The notes below the pieces were generated by a model. It was not told the origin of the DNA and did not search any database. It saw only the letters and a list, made by a program, of their open reading frames with translations. The position numbers and the translations under genes were made by a program. Of a stretch of 64,000 nucleotides of DNA, positions 36,008-45,930 are shown in pieces; the first letter of the stretch is position 1, and every line of letters starts with the position of its first letter. Origin of the DNA: Myxococcus eversor (GTDB lineage Bacteria; Myxococcota; Myxococcia; Myxococcales; Myxococcaceae); the NCBI RefSeq assembly GCF_010894455.1, contig NZ_JAAIXY010000005.1, positions 1 through 64,000 of the forward strand. The letters are read 5' to 3'.

Positions 36008-38155
36008 ATGAGCCGCCCGAGCCTCGTCCGACTCCCCAGCGTCTGTCTGGCCCTCCTCGTCCTCGTCACAGGCTGTGTCCGCGCCGTGCCGGGCCCCGAC
36101 GCGGACCCGCCCGACGCGGAGGTGATGGCCCGAATCCGCGATTGGGAGGACCGGCGCTCGCTGGGCGAAGGGCAGTTGGTGGCGCTGGTCACCAGTGCTC
36201 CGGATCCGCGTATCCGGGCGAGGGCCCTGCGCGCGCTGGCTCGCATCCAGGACATGGCCACGGTGAACGCGGTCGTCGCTGGACTGAAGGACTCGGAGGC
36301 CTTGGTCCGAGGTGAGGCCGCCTTCGCGGCGGGCGAGCTGGCGCTCTCCTGGGAGCCGCTCACGGAGACCGAGCGGGCGAGCCTGGCGACGCCCTTGCTG
36401 GCGGCCGAAGAGGACGAGCGCGACGCGGCGGTGCGTGCCGCGCAGCTCGACTCCCTGGGCCGGCTGGCGACGGCGGATACGCTGGCGAGACTCGTCCAGC
36501 GGCTCCAGGGCGAGGACGTCGAGACGGCTGGGCGAGCGGCGCTGGCGCTGGGCGTGGCGGCGCGACGCGGTGGTGCCGCGGTGGTGAAGGACGTGTCCCT
36601 GGCGCCCGCGCAGGCGCTGATGGCGGCGGGGCGGCCGGTGTCGGCCCGTTATGGCGGCGCGTATCTGCTGGCCACGGCGAAGCGCGCGGAGAGCCTGCCC
36701 ACGCTGCGCGCGTGTCTGTCGGATGAGGACGCGGACGTGCGCGGCCTGTGTGTGAAGGCCTTCGGTGACGTGGGTGGACCGGAGGACGCGGTGGTGCTGG
36801 GCCGGATGCTGGACGACACGGTGCCTCGCGTGGCGGCGGAAGCGGCGCGCTCGCTGGCGAAGCTCGCGGCCACGTGTGGCGGGCCTTGCGCGCCGCTGGA
36901 TGCCCTCGAGGCCTTGGTGCCCCGAGCGAAGCGCGTGGCTCGGGGAATGGAGACGCCGATGCCCACGGGCGCGGCGCCGCGCGTGGAGACGCTGGCGCGC
37001 TCCGCGGATGGGCACCCGTTGCTGGCCCTGGCGCAGCAGGGGTTGCCGGAGTTCGGCGCGCCGTTGCTCGTGTCGCTCCGTCTCGCGCTGGCGGACGCGG
37101 AGCGGGGCGCGGCGTCGGATGTGGCGCGCTCGGACCTGGGGTGGCTCGACTGCCGGCTGGCGGCGGCGTTGGACCGTCAGCGCGGCATGGTGGCGGACAC
37201 GATGAACTGTGGCTTCGGCCGGGTGTCAGAAGAGCGTCGACTGGCCTTGGGCCTGCGCGAGGCGGCGCTCTCTCCGAAGAAGACACCCGCCGACTTCGCG
37301 GTGGGCTACCTGCGCCACCCGTCGGCGCGCGTGCGGCTCACGGCGATGGAGGTCCTCGCCGAGCGCCCCGTGCCTCGTGCGGCGACGGCCGTGGCGCCGC
37401 TCCTGCGCGGTGAGGACCTGGTGGTGGCCGGCGCGGCCGCCGCGACGCTGGGGAAGCTGAAGGCCCCGGGTGCACAGCCGGAGTTGGAGGCGCTGGCCGA
37501 CCGCGTCCCCTCCGAGCCGGACCTCGCGGACCCCGTGGCGAGCGCGCTCGTCGCGCTCCAGCTTCCTGGCACCGAGGCGCGCATGAAGCAGTGGTTGACG
37601 CTTCCTCACGCCAACGTGCGCCGCGTGGCCGCCGAGGCCCTCACCCAGCTCACCGGCCAGCCCGTGCGCTCCGCGCGCGTGGAGCTTCCGCCGTACGCCT
37701 TCCGTCCGGAGCCCGCGCCCAGGGGGGCCGCGCTGGTGCTGCGCACGGAGAAGGGCGACATCACCGTGCGGCTCGACGCGGACGACGCGCCGCTCACGTC
37801 GGGCAATCTCTACGCCCTGGCGCGCAAGGGCTACTTCAACGGCATCACCTTCCACCGCGTGGTGCCGGACTTCGTCGCGCAGGGAGGAGACCCTCGCGGA
37901 GACGGGGAGGGCGGCCCGGGACACTCCATCCGCTGCGAGATGACCCGGCGACCCTACCTGCGCGGCGTGCTCGGCATGGCGCTGTCCGGGAAGGACACCG
38001 GCGGCAGCCAGTTCTTCTTCACCCACGCGCCGCAGCCGCACCTGGACGGCCGCTACGCGGCCTTTGGCGAGGTGGTGTCGGGGCTGGACGTGGTGGACGC
38101 GTTGCTGGAAGGCGACGTCATCCGGGAGGTCAGCGCGGTGACGCTGGCCCCGTGA
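36008..38155 (+). CDS. Lipoprotein with HEAT-like repeats fused to a cyclophilin domain
   Basis: A 715-residue protein. Signal peptide and lipobox LVTGC (Cys ~19) predict lipidation. Residues ~40-560 are alanine/leucine-rich helical repeats of HEAT/PBS-lyase type (IRARALRALARI, VRGEAAFAAGELAL, VRGLCVKAFGDVGG, VRLTAMEVLAERP, VRRVAAEALTQL). Residues ~575-712 are a cyclophilin-type peptidyl-prolyl isomerase: GDITVRLDADDAP, FHRVVPDFVAQGGDP, GSQFFFTHAPQPHLDG and YAAFGEVVSGLDVVD, with the catalytic arginine and glutamine in place. A scaffold-plus-isomerase on the envelope suggests a chaperone for periplasmic or outer-membrane clients. The ATG at 36008 starts the signal peptide; the earlier in-frame start at 35846 is unsupported. 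Confidence 0.88.
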   Translation: MSRPSLVRLPSVCLALLVLVTGCVRAVPGPDADPPDAEVMARIRDWEDRRSLGEGQLVALVTSAPDPRIRARALRALARIQDMATVNAVVAGLKDSEALVRGEAAFAAGELALSWEPLTETERASLATPLLAAEEDERDAAVRAAQLDSLGRLATADTLARLVQRLQGEDVETAGRAALALGVAARRGGAAVVKDVSLAPAQALMAAGRPVSARYGGAYLLATAKRAESLPTLRACLSDEDADVRGLCVKAFGDVGGPEDAVVLGRMLDDTVPRVAAEAARSLAKLAATCGGPCAPLDALEALVPRAKRVARGMETPMPTGAAPRVETLARSADGHPLLALAQQGLPEFGAPLLVSLRLALADAERGAASDVARSDLGWLDCRLAAALDRQRGMVADTMNCGFGRVSEERRLALGLREAALSPKKTPADFAVGYLRHPSARVRLTAMEVLAERPVPRAATAVAPLLRGEDLVVAGAAAATLGKLKAPGAQPELEALADRVPSEPDLADPVASALVALQLPGTEARMKQWLTLPHANVRRVAAEALTQLTGQPVRSARVELPPYAFRPEPAPRGAALVLRTEKGDITVRLDADDAPLTSGNLYALARKGYFNGITFHRVVPDFVAQGGDPRGDGEGGPGHSIRCEMTRRPYLRGVLGMALSGKDTGGSQFFFTHAPQPHLDGRYAAFGEVVSGLDVVDALLEGDVIREVSAVTLAP

Positions 38156-38164
38156 GGTGACGTG

Positions 38165-39280
38165 TCAGGTGCCGCTGGCTCGCGTCAGCGGCGTCTGGGT
38201 GCCGAGCGGGTGGCTGCGCCAGCGCAGGTTCTCCTCTTCCTCCAGCGCCTCCACCTGGTTGCGGATGCGCTGCCACTCCGTCTCGGGGATGCGCAGGAAG
38301 GCGTCCGCGAGGTTCGGGTCGAACTGCGTGCCCGAGCAGCGGCTGATCTCATCCCGGGCGACGCTCATGGGACGGCCCTTGCGGTAGGGCCGGTCCGACG
38401 TAATCGCGTCCACCGTGTCGGCGATGCAGAAGATGCGCGCGCCGATGCAGATGTCCTCGGCGGCGAGCTGCTGCGGGTAGCCCTTGCCGTCCCAGCGCTC
38501 CTGGTGCTGGAGGACGATGAGCGCCGCCTCGTGCAGGTACGGCATCTTCCCCATCATCCGGTAGCCGAACTCCGGGTGCTTGCGCATCTCCACCCATTCA
38601 TCCGGCGTCAGCGGGCCAGGCTTGAGCAGGATGGAGTCGCGCACGCCAATCTTGCCGATGTCGTGCAGCAGCGCGCCTTGCTCCACCACGTCCAGCGCGG
38701 CCCCGGCCAGTCCCACTTCCTCCGCCAGCCGGCGCGAGTAGAGCGCCACGCGACGCGAGTGCCATTGCGTCTCCGTGTCGCGGTAGTCCAGCGCGCTGAT
38801 GAGCCCGTCCAACAGGCCCGTGGTGCGCTCCACCACCCGGCGCTCCAGGTCCTGGTTGATGGCCACCAGCTCCGCGTTCTTCTCCGCCACCTCGCGCGTC
38901 AGCCGCTCGTTGGACTCCACCAGCCGGTAGTGCTCCACCGCCTGCCGCACGCTGCTCGTCAGCTCGCTGAGCGACCAGGGCTTGCCGAGCAGCCGGAACA
39001 CCTCACCGCGGTTCACCGCCTCGGACGCGGTGCGGAAGTCCGCCGCCGCCGTCAGCATCAGCCGCACGGCCTTCGGGTTCTTCTCCCGGAGTACGCTCAG
39101 CAGCTCGATGCCGTTGAGGTACGGCATCATGAAGTCCGTCAGCACGACGCTGAAGCCCACCTCGCGAGCGGCCAGGGCCGGGTCGCTGTAGGTGATGACG
39201 TCATAGCCTTCCGTCTGGAGGATCCGTGAGAGCGCGGCGAGGATGAGCACGTCGTCATCCACCACGAGGATGCGGTCCAT
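38165..39280 (-). CDS. HD-GYP response regulator (c-di-GMP phosphodiesterase family)
   Basis: A 371-residue two-domain protein. Residues 1-120 are a receiver domain with phosphorylation site D49 (VVLTDFMMP), acidic pocket D8-D9 and lysine K100 (LLGKPW). A coiled linker (122-155) leads to an HD-GYP domain: HSRRVALYSRRLA, LLHDIGKIGV (HD at 206-207), HPEFGYRMM and the GYP loop DGKGYP (264-269). HD-GYP proteins hydrolyse c-di-GMP to GMP. In the canonical HHExWDGxGYP the second histidine is glutamine here (H259-Q260-E261), so activity should be tested. The ATG at 39280 is supported by GGAG upstream. No cognate kinase is adjacent. Confidence 0.92.
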   Translation of the reverse strand: MDRILVVDDDVLILAALSRILQTEGYDVITYSDPALAAREVGFSVVLTDFMMPYLNGIELLSVLREKNPKAVRLMLTAAADFRTASEAVNRGEVFRLLGKPWSLSELTSSVRQAVEHYRLVESNERLTREVAEKNAELVAINQDLERRVVERTTGLLDGLISALDYRDTETQWHSRRVALYSRRLAEEVGLAGAALDVVEQGALLHDIGKIGVRDSILLKPGPLTPDEWVEMRKHPEFGYRMMGKMPYLHEAALIVLQHQERWDGKGYPQQLAAEDICIGARIFCIADTVDAITSDRPYRKGRPMSVARDEISRCSGTQFDPNLADAFLRIPETEWQRIRNQVEALEEEENLRWRSHPLGTQTPLTRASGT

Positions 39281-39317
39281 GTTGGAGGATCTCCGGGAGG
39301 TCGCGGGCCTGTCATTC

Positions 39318-39345
39318 TTTATACACGCCTTGCCTTGCGCCCAAA
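39318..39345 (-). promoter_or_regulatory. Candidate promoter of the HD-GYP gene
   Basis: On the minus strand TATAAA (39323-39318, 5/6 to the -10 consensus) lies 38 bases before the ATG at 39280. The -35 (TTGGGC or TTTGGG at about 39345-39339) is weak, with a short spacer. Confidence 0.3.
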
Positions 39346-39396
39346 CAGGGGCCCCCTTGCGTTTTGCGCTCGCAAGCCCCGGAAATCCTTGGAGGT

Positions 39397-39413
39397 TCTT
39401 GCTAGCGGCAAGA
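39397..39413. promoter_or_regulatory. Inverted repeat in a divergent intergenic region
   Basis: TCTTGC-TAGCG-GCAAGA forms a perfect 6-bp inverted repeat in the 238-base region between the HD-GYP gene and the divergent DapB-like gene. Related TTGC/GCAAG elements recur nearby (TTGCGCTCGCAAG at 39364-39376). This suggests a regulator binding site cluster. Confidence 0.35.
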
Positions 39414-39518
39414 GTGGTAGAACCAAGTGATGCTTGCCTGCTCGCCAAGGTGTGATTTATGGTGCGCGGCAAGGCTGCGTATCAACGCTAACCCCTTGGA
39501 ATCCTGGAGCAATCTCCG

Positions 39519-40520
39519 ATGGCTAGAGCCCCAGCAGGGCCGGTGCCGGTGGTGGTGATGGGGCTGGGATTCATCGGGCAGGAGATTGCCAGAGCTGCCC
39601 TGTCCTGCCCGGAAGTGGAATTGATTGGGGCCGTGGATACCCACGCCTCCCTCGTCGGTCGTCCGTTGGGTGACGTGCTGGGAGGTCCCGGTCCTCGCGT
39701 CAAGGTGATGGACTCCCTGGAGAAGGCCGTGGGCCGCCGCAAGGGCGCGGTGCTGCTGCACGCGACGGGCTCCCGGCTGCCGCAGGTGATGGACCAATTG
39801 CTGGCGGCGCTGAAGCTGGGCCTGCCGATTGCCAGCACCTGTGAGGAGCTGGCCTTTCCCTATCTGAAGTACCCGGAGCTGGCGGACAAGCTGGACCGCG
39901 CCGCGCAGCGCGCCGAGGTCTCCATCGTCGGCGCGGGCGTCAACCCGGGTTTCGTTCTGGACAGACTGGTGGCCACGGCGGGGCAGGTGTGTGGTCCGGT
40001 GCGGCGCGCGACAGTCACCCGGGTGGTGGACGCGCGCACCCGCCGGGAGGCCTTGCAGCGCAAGGTCGGCGCCGGTCTGACGGAGGAAGAGTTCTTCGAG
40101 TTGGTGGATGGTGAGCAGCTCGGCCACGTGGGGCTGGTGGAGTCGGCGGCACTCGCGGCATTGGGCCTGGGGTTGGATTGTGATGACTACGAAGAAGAGG
40201 TAGCCCCCGTATTCGCCGAGGAGGACATCTCGGGCGGCGCGTTCGCCGTGAAGAAGGGACGGGTGGCGGGCATGTTCCAGTCGGTGGTCGGGTTGGAGGA
40301 CGGGCAGGAGCGGGTGCGACTGGAGCTGACCATCGCCGTAGGGGCTGACGACCCGAAGGACCGCATTGAAATCGATGCGGACCCTCGTTTGGTGTTGGAA
40401 ATCCCGGGGGGAGTGGCAGGCGACCGGGCCACCGCGAATGCGCTGGTGAATGCCGCGCCACGCTTGACGGCCGCCGAAGCAGGGCTCCTCACGGTGCTCG
40501 AGCTTCCGGCCGGACGTTAG
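39519..40520 (+). CDS. DapB-like NAD(P)-binding oxidoreductase
   Basis: A 333-residue protein with an N-terminal Rossmann fold (VVVMGLGFIGQEIARA, GxGxxG at ~15-20) and a dihydrodipicolinate-reductase-like fold. Unlike true DapB, it lacks the HH-type catalytic motif. GAGVNPGFVLDRL near 135-147 matches the 2,4-diaminopentanoate dehydrogenase-like group of this superfamily. Such enzymes oxidise or deaminate amino acids with NAD(P). The acidic loop DCDDYEEEVAPVFAEED is unusual. It precedes two hot-dog hydratase genes by 16 bases, so it may act in a short catabolic or biosynthetic pathway with them. Substrate unknown. Confidence 0.78.
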   Translation: MARAPAGPVPVVVMGLGFIGQEIARAALSCPEVELIGAVDTHASLVGRPLGDVLGGPGPRVKVMDSLEKAVGRRKGAVLLHATGSRLPQVMDQLLAALKLGLPIASTCEELAFPYLKYPELADKLDRAAQRAEVSIVGAGVNPGFVLDRLVATAGQVCGPVRRATVTRVVDARTRREALQRKVGAGLTEEEFFELVDGEQLGHVGLVESAALAALGLGLDCDDYEEEVAPVFAEEDISGGAFAVKKGRVAGMFQSVVGLEDGQERVRLELTIAVGADDPKDRIEIDADPRLVLEIPGGVAGDRATANALVNAAPRLTAAEAGLLTVLELPAGR

Positions 40521-40536
40521 AGTCAGGAGAGGGATA

Positions 40537-40986
40537 ATGCTGGACAAGAATGCGATCGGCCGTGCCTCGCCGCCGACGCTCAACGAAGTGGAGAAGGGTG
40601 CCATCCGCCGCTTCGCGGAGGCCATCGGAGACTACAACCCCATCTACTACGACGAGGAGTACGCTCGGGCCTCTGGATATCCCACCATCATCGCTCCTCC
40701 CACGTTTCCCGCGTCCTTTCATTCGGCCGCGGACTTGAGGGAGCTGCTTGGCGTGGGCATCAAGAGCCTGCTGCACGCCGAACAAGGCTTCGACTACGAG
40801 CGGCCCATCTTCGCCGGAGACCGCATCTACGTCTCCACCCGCGTCGCGGACGTCTCCGAGCGCCAGGGCATGTCCGGGAAGATGGACATCGCTGTCATCG
40901 AGGACGAAGGCCGCGACGAGGAAGGCAACCTGGTGTTCCGAGCCCGCCGGACGTTGGTGGTCCGCGCCTCAAAGGAGACCCCGTGA
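40537..40986 (+). CDS. MaoC/HadA-like hot-dog dehydratase subunit
   Basis: A 149-residue hot-dog fold protein of the FAS1-DH region type (N-terminal MaoC-like). YNPIYYDEEYARASGYPTIIAPPTF (about 34-58) is the characteristic helix region, as in mycobacterial HadA-type (3R)-hydroxyacyl-ACP dehydratase subunits. The catalytic Asp/His pair of full MaoC is incomplete here, and the adjacent 225-residue protein should supply it, as in HadAB-type heterodimers. Its stop overlaps the next start (TGATG). Likely function: dehydration or hydration of a 3-hydroxyacyl thioester. Confidence 0.85.
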   Translation: MLDKNAIGRASPPTLNEVEKGAIRRFAEAIGDYNPIYYDEEYARASGYPTIIAPPTFPASFHSAADLRELLGVGIKSLLHAEQGFDYERPIFAGDRIYVSTRVADVSERQGMSGKMDIAVIEDEGRDEEGNLVFRARRTLVVRASKETP

Positions 40987-41660
40987 TGCCCGCGCGCAAG
41001 CTCTACTTCGAGTCCATCCGCGTCGGAGACGAGCTGCCGGCGCTGGCGAAGGCTCCGGTGGACCGTGTCCAGTTGTCCCGGTACGCCGGTGCCTCCGGCG
41101 ACTACAACCCCGTGCACGTCGACGAGCTCTACGCCAAGAGCGTGGGCATGCCGAGCGTGTATGCCCCCGGCATGCTGGTGATGGGCATGCTCGGCCAGCT
41201 CATCAGCGACTGGGCCCGGGGCGGGCAGATGCGGCGCTACAACGTGCGCTTCATCAAGATGGTGTGGCCGGGTGACACCGTCGTCTGCAAGGGCCGGGTG
41301 AGCAACCGCCACGGCACCGCGGGCCGCTACTTCGTGGACATCGACCTGTGGGCGGAGAACCAGCGCGGCGAGCTGGTGATGAAGGGCGGCGCGCAGATCC
41401 AGCTCTTCTACTCCCTGGAGGACGAGAACCGGCAGCGCTCCGGCCAGTCCCCCATCGTCATCGAAGTTCCCCGGGAGAGCCTGGCCGCCGCCCCCGCCAC
41501 GTCCACCGGCGGAGGCTCGAGCGAGGCCTCGGCCGTCGACGAGGAGGCCGACGAGTCGGACGAGCGCCGCAATGGTGCCTCGTCCAAGAAGACCGTCCCC
41601 CGGGAGAAGCCCGCTGCCAAGACGGCGACGCTTCCCTCGGCCAAGAAGGCGAAGAAGTAG
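40986..41660 (+). CDS. MaoC/HadB-like hot-dog dehydratase with disordered tail
   Basis: A 224-residue protein. Residues ~1-140 are a MaoC domain with the hydratase signature SGDYNPVHVDELYAKSVGMPSVYAPGM, which contains the catalytic Asp and His of R-specific enoyl-CoA hydratases. Residues ~150-224 are a low-complexity Ser/Glu/Lys-rich tail, unusual for the family. It pairs with the preceding gene as a HadA/HadB-like heterodimer. The ATG at 40986 is coupled to the upstream stop; the in-frame GTG at 40983 is the alternative. Confidence 0.87.
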   Translation: MPARKLYFESIRVGDELPALAKAPVDRVQLSRYAGASGDYNPVHVDELYAKSVGMPSVYAPGMLVMGMLGQLISDWARGGQMRRYNVRFIKMVWPGDTVVCKGRVSNRHGTAGRYFVDIDLWAENQRGELVMKGGAQIQLFYSLEDENRQRSGQSPIVIEVPRESLAAAPATSTGGGSSEASAVDEEADESDERRNGASSKKTVPREKPAAKTATLPSAKKAKK

Positions 41661-41724
41661 CGGTTTGACGGTCTGCGGTGAGGGGCGGCCTGGGGGGCCC
41701 CTCAACGCAGGGTGTCATTCAGGG

Positions 41725-41753
41725 TTGACTCAAAAATCAGTCGCCGCCACACT
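41725..41753 (+). promoter_or_regulatory. Candidate promoter of the acyl-CoA dehydrogenase gene
   Basis: TTGACT (41725-41730, 5/6) is followed after 17 bases by CACACT (41748-41753, 3/6). The -10 region overlaps the small palindrome ACAC-TTCCT-GTGT (41749-41761), which could be an operator. Confidence 0.35.
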
Positions 41754-41829
41754 TCCTGTGTCATTTGCGCCGCTGACCCGAGGCCTTCGAACCTGAAGGC
41801 GGGCAGCGAGCCGTCACGCAGGAGTGGCC

Positions 41830-43674
<1,845 letters not shown>

Positions 43675-43722
43675 GTCGCGACGACATCTGATCGGGCGCC
43701 CCGAGGCTAGGGCGCCCTCCAG

Positions 43723-43771
43723 AAACACCGAGGCCACCTGGGGATTCGCTCCCGAGGTGGCCTTCGTGTTT
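43723..43771. terminator. Bidirectional terminator between acyl-CoA dehydrogenase and exbD
   Basis: AAACAC-cg-AGGCCACCT pairs with AGGTGGCCT-tc-GTGTTT around a short loop, with one internal mismatch. A second GC hairpin (GGGCGCC/GGCGCCC) lies just before. The A- and T-rich ends give a T-run on both strands, suiting the convergent genes. Confidence 0.65.
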
Positions 43772-43799
43772 CAACCGGGACTGTGTGACGGGAAGGGCG

Positions 43800-44252
43800 C
43801 TACTCGCCCTCGCGCACGCCGATGGCGAGCTGACCGAGGCCCGCCTTCTTCGCCAGCTCCATCACCTGGACGACGGTGCCGTGCGGGACGCCCTCGTCGG
43901 CCTGGACGATGACGACGGTGTCCGGGTCCTTCAGCTTGGCGGCGTCGAAGGCCTTCTGGAGTTCGTCCTGGCTGACGACGTTGCCGGCGACCACGAAGCG
44001 GCCGTCCGCGAGCACGGCCACGGACATGTCCGTGGTGCGCGCGGTGACGTCCGCGGCGCCGCCCTTGGGCAGGTTCACCTTGAGGCCCGCCTTGGCGCCG
44101 CCTCCGGGGCCCTGCTGGACGATGACGGAGCTGGTCACCATGAAGATGATGAGCAGCACGAGGAAGATGTCGGTGAGCGGGGTGATGTTGATTTCGGCGA
44201 AGACACCTTCTTCGCCTTCGTCACCGGACCCCGGTGTCTTGCCCATGGCCAT
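43800..44252 (-). CDS. ExbD/TolR-type biopolymer transport protein
   Basis: A 150-residue protein with the ExbD/TolR layout: a short cytoplasmic N-terminus, INITPLTDIFLVLLIIFMV carrying the membrane helix with the conserved proton-path aspartate (D28 area), and a periplasmic domain (VVIVQADEGVPHGTVVQVMELAKKAG) typical of ExbD. It works with the upstream ExbB-like protein as a proton-driven motor that energises TonB or TolA-like partners. No TonB gene is in the window. It follows exbB on the minus strand with an 18-base gap. Confidence 0.93.
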   Translation of the reverse strand: MAMGKTPGSGDEGEEGVFAEINITPLTDIFLVLLIIFMVTSSVIVQQGPGGGAKAGLKVNLPKGGAADVTARTTDMSVAVLADGRFVVAGNVVSQDELQKAFDAAKLKDPDTVVIVQADEGVPHGTVVQVMELAKKAGLGQLAIGVREGE

Positions 44253-44270
44253 GGTGCGTGTCCCCTGGGG

Positions 44271-44996
44271 CTAGGCGGGCTGCGTGTCGACGCGCGCCGG
44301 AGAGGTGGGGGGCTGGGGGTCGACGCGGGGGGCGGGCTCCGGAGGAAGCCCCGAGGCGCGCTCCTTGAGCATCTCCGCGAACTCGTCGCCCATCAGCCGC
44401 AGCTCCACCAGCACGCGTGAGAGGCGGGCCTGGAAGTAGTTGTAGAAGACCATGGCCTGCACGGCGACGAGGATGCCGACCGCCGTGGCGACCAGGGCCT
44501 CGGAGATGCCCGTCATCACCGCGCCGGTGCCGCCGGTGCCGCCGGCCTCCACGTCCAGGCCCAGGTCCTTGAACGAGCGCATGATGCCGGCCACGGTGCC
44601 GAACAAGCCCACGAAGGGCGTAATCGAGCCGATGGTGGCGAGAATCCAGAGGTTGCGGCGCAGCTTGAGGGCCACCTGGGCGCGCTCGCGCTCCACGGCG
44701 GCCTCCACGCCCGCGCCGCCCGTGCCCCGGCTGCGCTCCCAGCGGTCGAACCCCGCGAGGAAGATGTCGGCGGCGACGGAGTCGGAGCGCTCGGCGGCGG
44801 TGCGGGCCGCCGGCACGTCGCCTCGGAGCAGGTGCTTGCTGACCGCCTCGCCCAGGAGGCGGGAGCGCTCGCTCACCCCCCAGAGGGCGATGATGCGCTC
44901 GACGGCCACGACGAGCGCGGCGACGGAGGCCAGAAGCAGCAGGGCCAGGGTGACTCCGCCGAGGCGGAGGTAATGCAGGATGTCGTTCAGGCTCAT
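44271..44996 (-). CDS. ExbB/TolQ/MotA-family proton channel protein
   Basis: A 241-residue membrane protein. It has a first helix (LRLGGVTLALLLLASVAALVVAVERII), a cytoplasmic helical domain, then the paired helices WILATIGSITPFVGLFGTVAGIMRSF and ISEALVATAVGILVAVQAMVFYNYF, which carry the family's conserved GLxGTVxG and proton-path residues. The C-terminal tail is proline-rich. The ATG at 44996 is chosen; the longer frame to 45128 runs into the divergent lipoprotein gene. The spacing of 43 bases to that gene implies overlapping divergent promoters. Operon partner: ExbD at 43800. Confidence 0.93.
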   Translation of the reverse strand: MSLNDILHYLRLGGVTLALLLLASVAALVVAVERIIALWGVSERSRLLGEAVSKHLLRGDVPAARTAAERSDSVAADIFLAGFDRWERSRGTGGAGVEAAVERERAQVALKLRRNLWILATIGSITPFVGLFGTVAGIMRSFKDLGLDVEAGGTGGTGAVMTGISEALVATAVGILVAVQAMVFYNYFQARLSRVLVELRLMGDEFAEMLKERASGLPPEPAPRVDPQPPTSPARVDTQPA

Positions 44997-45039
44997 TGGT
45001 GGGTGACCCGGCAGGGCGCCATGGCCCAGACTAGGAGAT

Positions 45040-45870
45040 ATGAACCGCGCAGCCGCCGCAATCTTCCTGGCAGTGCTCTGTTCGGCCTGCCCCAAGCGCA
45101 TCGAGTTCGGGCCGGAGGGGCAACTCACCGACGCCGAGGTCGTCTACCAGCGTGTCCGGCAGAACCAGGACAACGTCGTCTCCCTGGAGGGGGACGCGAA
45201 GCTGCGTGTCGAATCCCCCCAGCAGAGCGGCACCATCGGGATGTTCCTTTCCGTCACCCGCCCGGCCCTGCTGCACCTGGAGACGTTCGATTTCTTCAAC
45301 AGGCCCCTCGCCTCCCTCGTCGGGGACGGGACGCGCTTCGGCCTGTACCAGACGGAGACGCACACGTACTACCAGGGCCCGGCGAGCCCGCAGAACGTGT
45401 CGCGCTTCCTGCCCGTCGTCCTGCCGGGCGAGGAACTGGTGGCCATCATGCTGGGCCAGGTGCCCCTCATCCCTCCGGAGCGCATGACGCTGGAGCTGGA
45501 CACGAAGGAGGGCGTCTACGTGCTCACCCTCCACCGGGGCACCGCCAGCCAGGTGCTCCAGGTTCACCCCAAGTATCTGCGCGTGGTGAAGAGCCATGTG
45601 CGCGGCGTCCCCGGGTATGACCTGGCCTTCGACGACTTCCTGGAGCGAGGCGGCCTCATCTTCCCGGGCAAGGTGGAGCTCATCGCGAAGCAGGCGGGGA
45701 CGAAGCTCCAGCTTCGCTACCAGCAGATCAAGCTCAACGGCCGGCCGGACCTCACGCTCTACGAGTTGACTCCTCCGGAGGGGGCCAAGGTGGTGGAGGT
45801 GGATGACGCGGGGCGGGAGCTGCCGGCCGGGGGGCCCGAGTCGCCAGCGCCCCCGGTGCCGGGTTCCTGA
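45040..45870 (+). CDS. LolB-like/DUF4292-type outer-membrane lipoprotein
   Basis: A 276-residue lipoprotein with signal peptide and lipobox CSAC (about 14-17). The mature part resembles LolB and DUF4292 proteins: a convex beta-sheet with repeated strands (SLEGDAKLRV, GTIGMFLSVTRPALLHLETFDFF) that bind lipid moieties. In Gram-negatives LolB inserts lipoproteins into the outer membrane. The similarity is by pattern, so a general lipid-carrier role is safer. It lies back-to-back with exbB. The ATG start at 45040 is clear from the signal peptide. Confidence 0.78.
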   Translation: MNRAAAAIFLAVLCSACPKRIEFGPEGQLTDAEVVYQRVRQNQDNVVSLEGDAKLRVESPQQSGTIGMFLSVTRPALLHLETFDFFNRPLASLVGDGTRFGLYQTETHTYYQGPASPQNVSRFLPVVLPGEELVAIMLGQVPLIPPERMTLELDTKEGVYVLTLHRGTASQVLQVHPKYLRVVKSHVRGVPGYDLAFDDFLERGGLIFPGKVELIAKQAGTKLQLRYQQIKLNGRPDLTLYELTPPEGAKVVEVDDAGRELPAGGPESPAPPVPGS

Positions 45871-45930
45871 CCGGGCAGGCACGGAAGAAGAAGCGCGGCG
45901 GCTGGAGTCGGGTAGAGTGGCGCCCACGAC

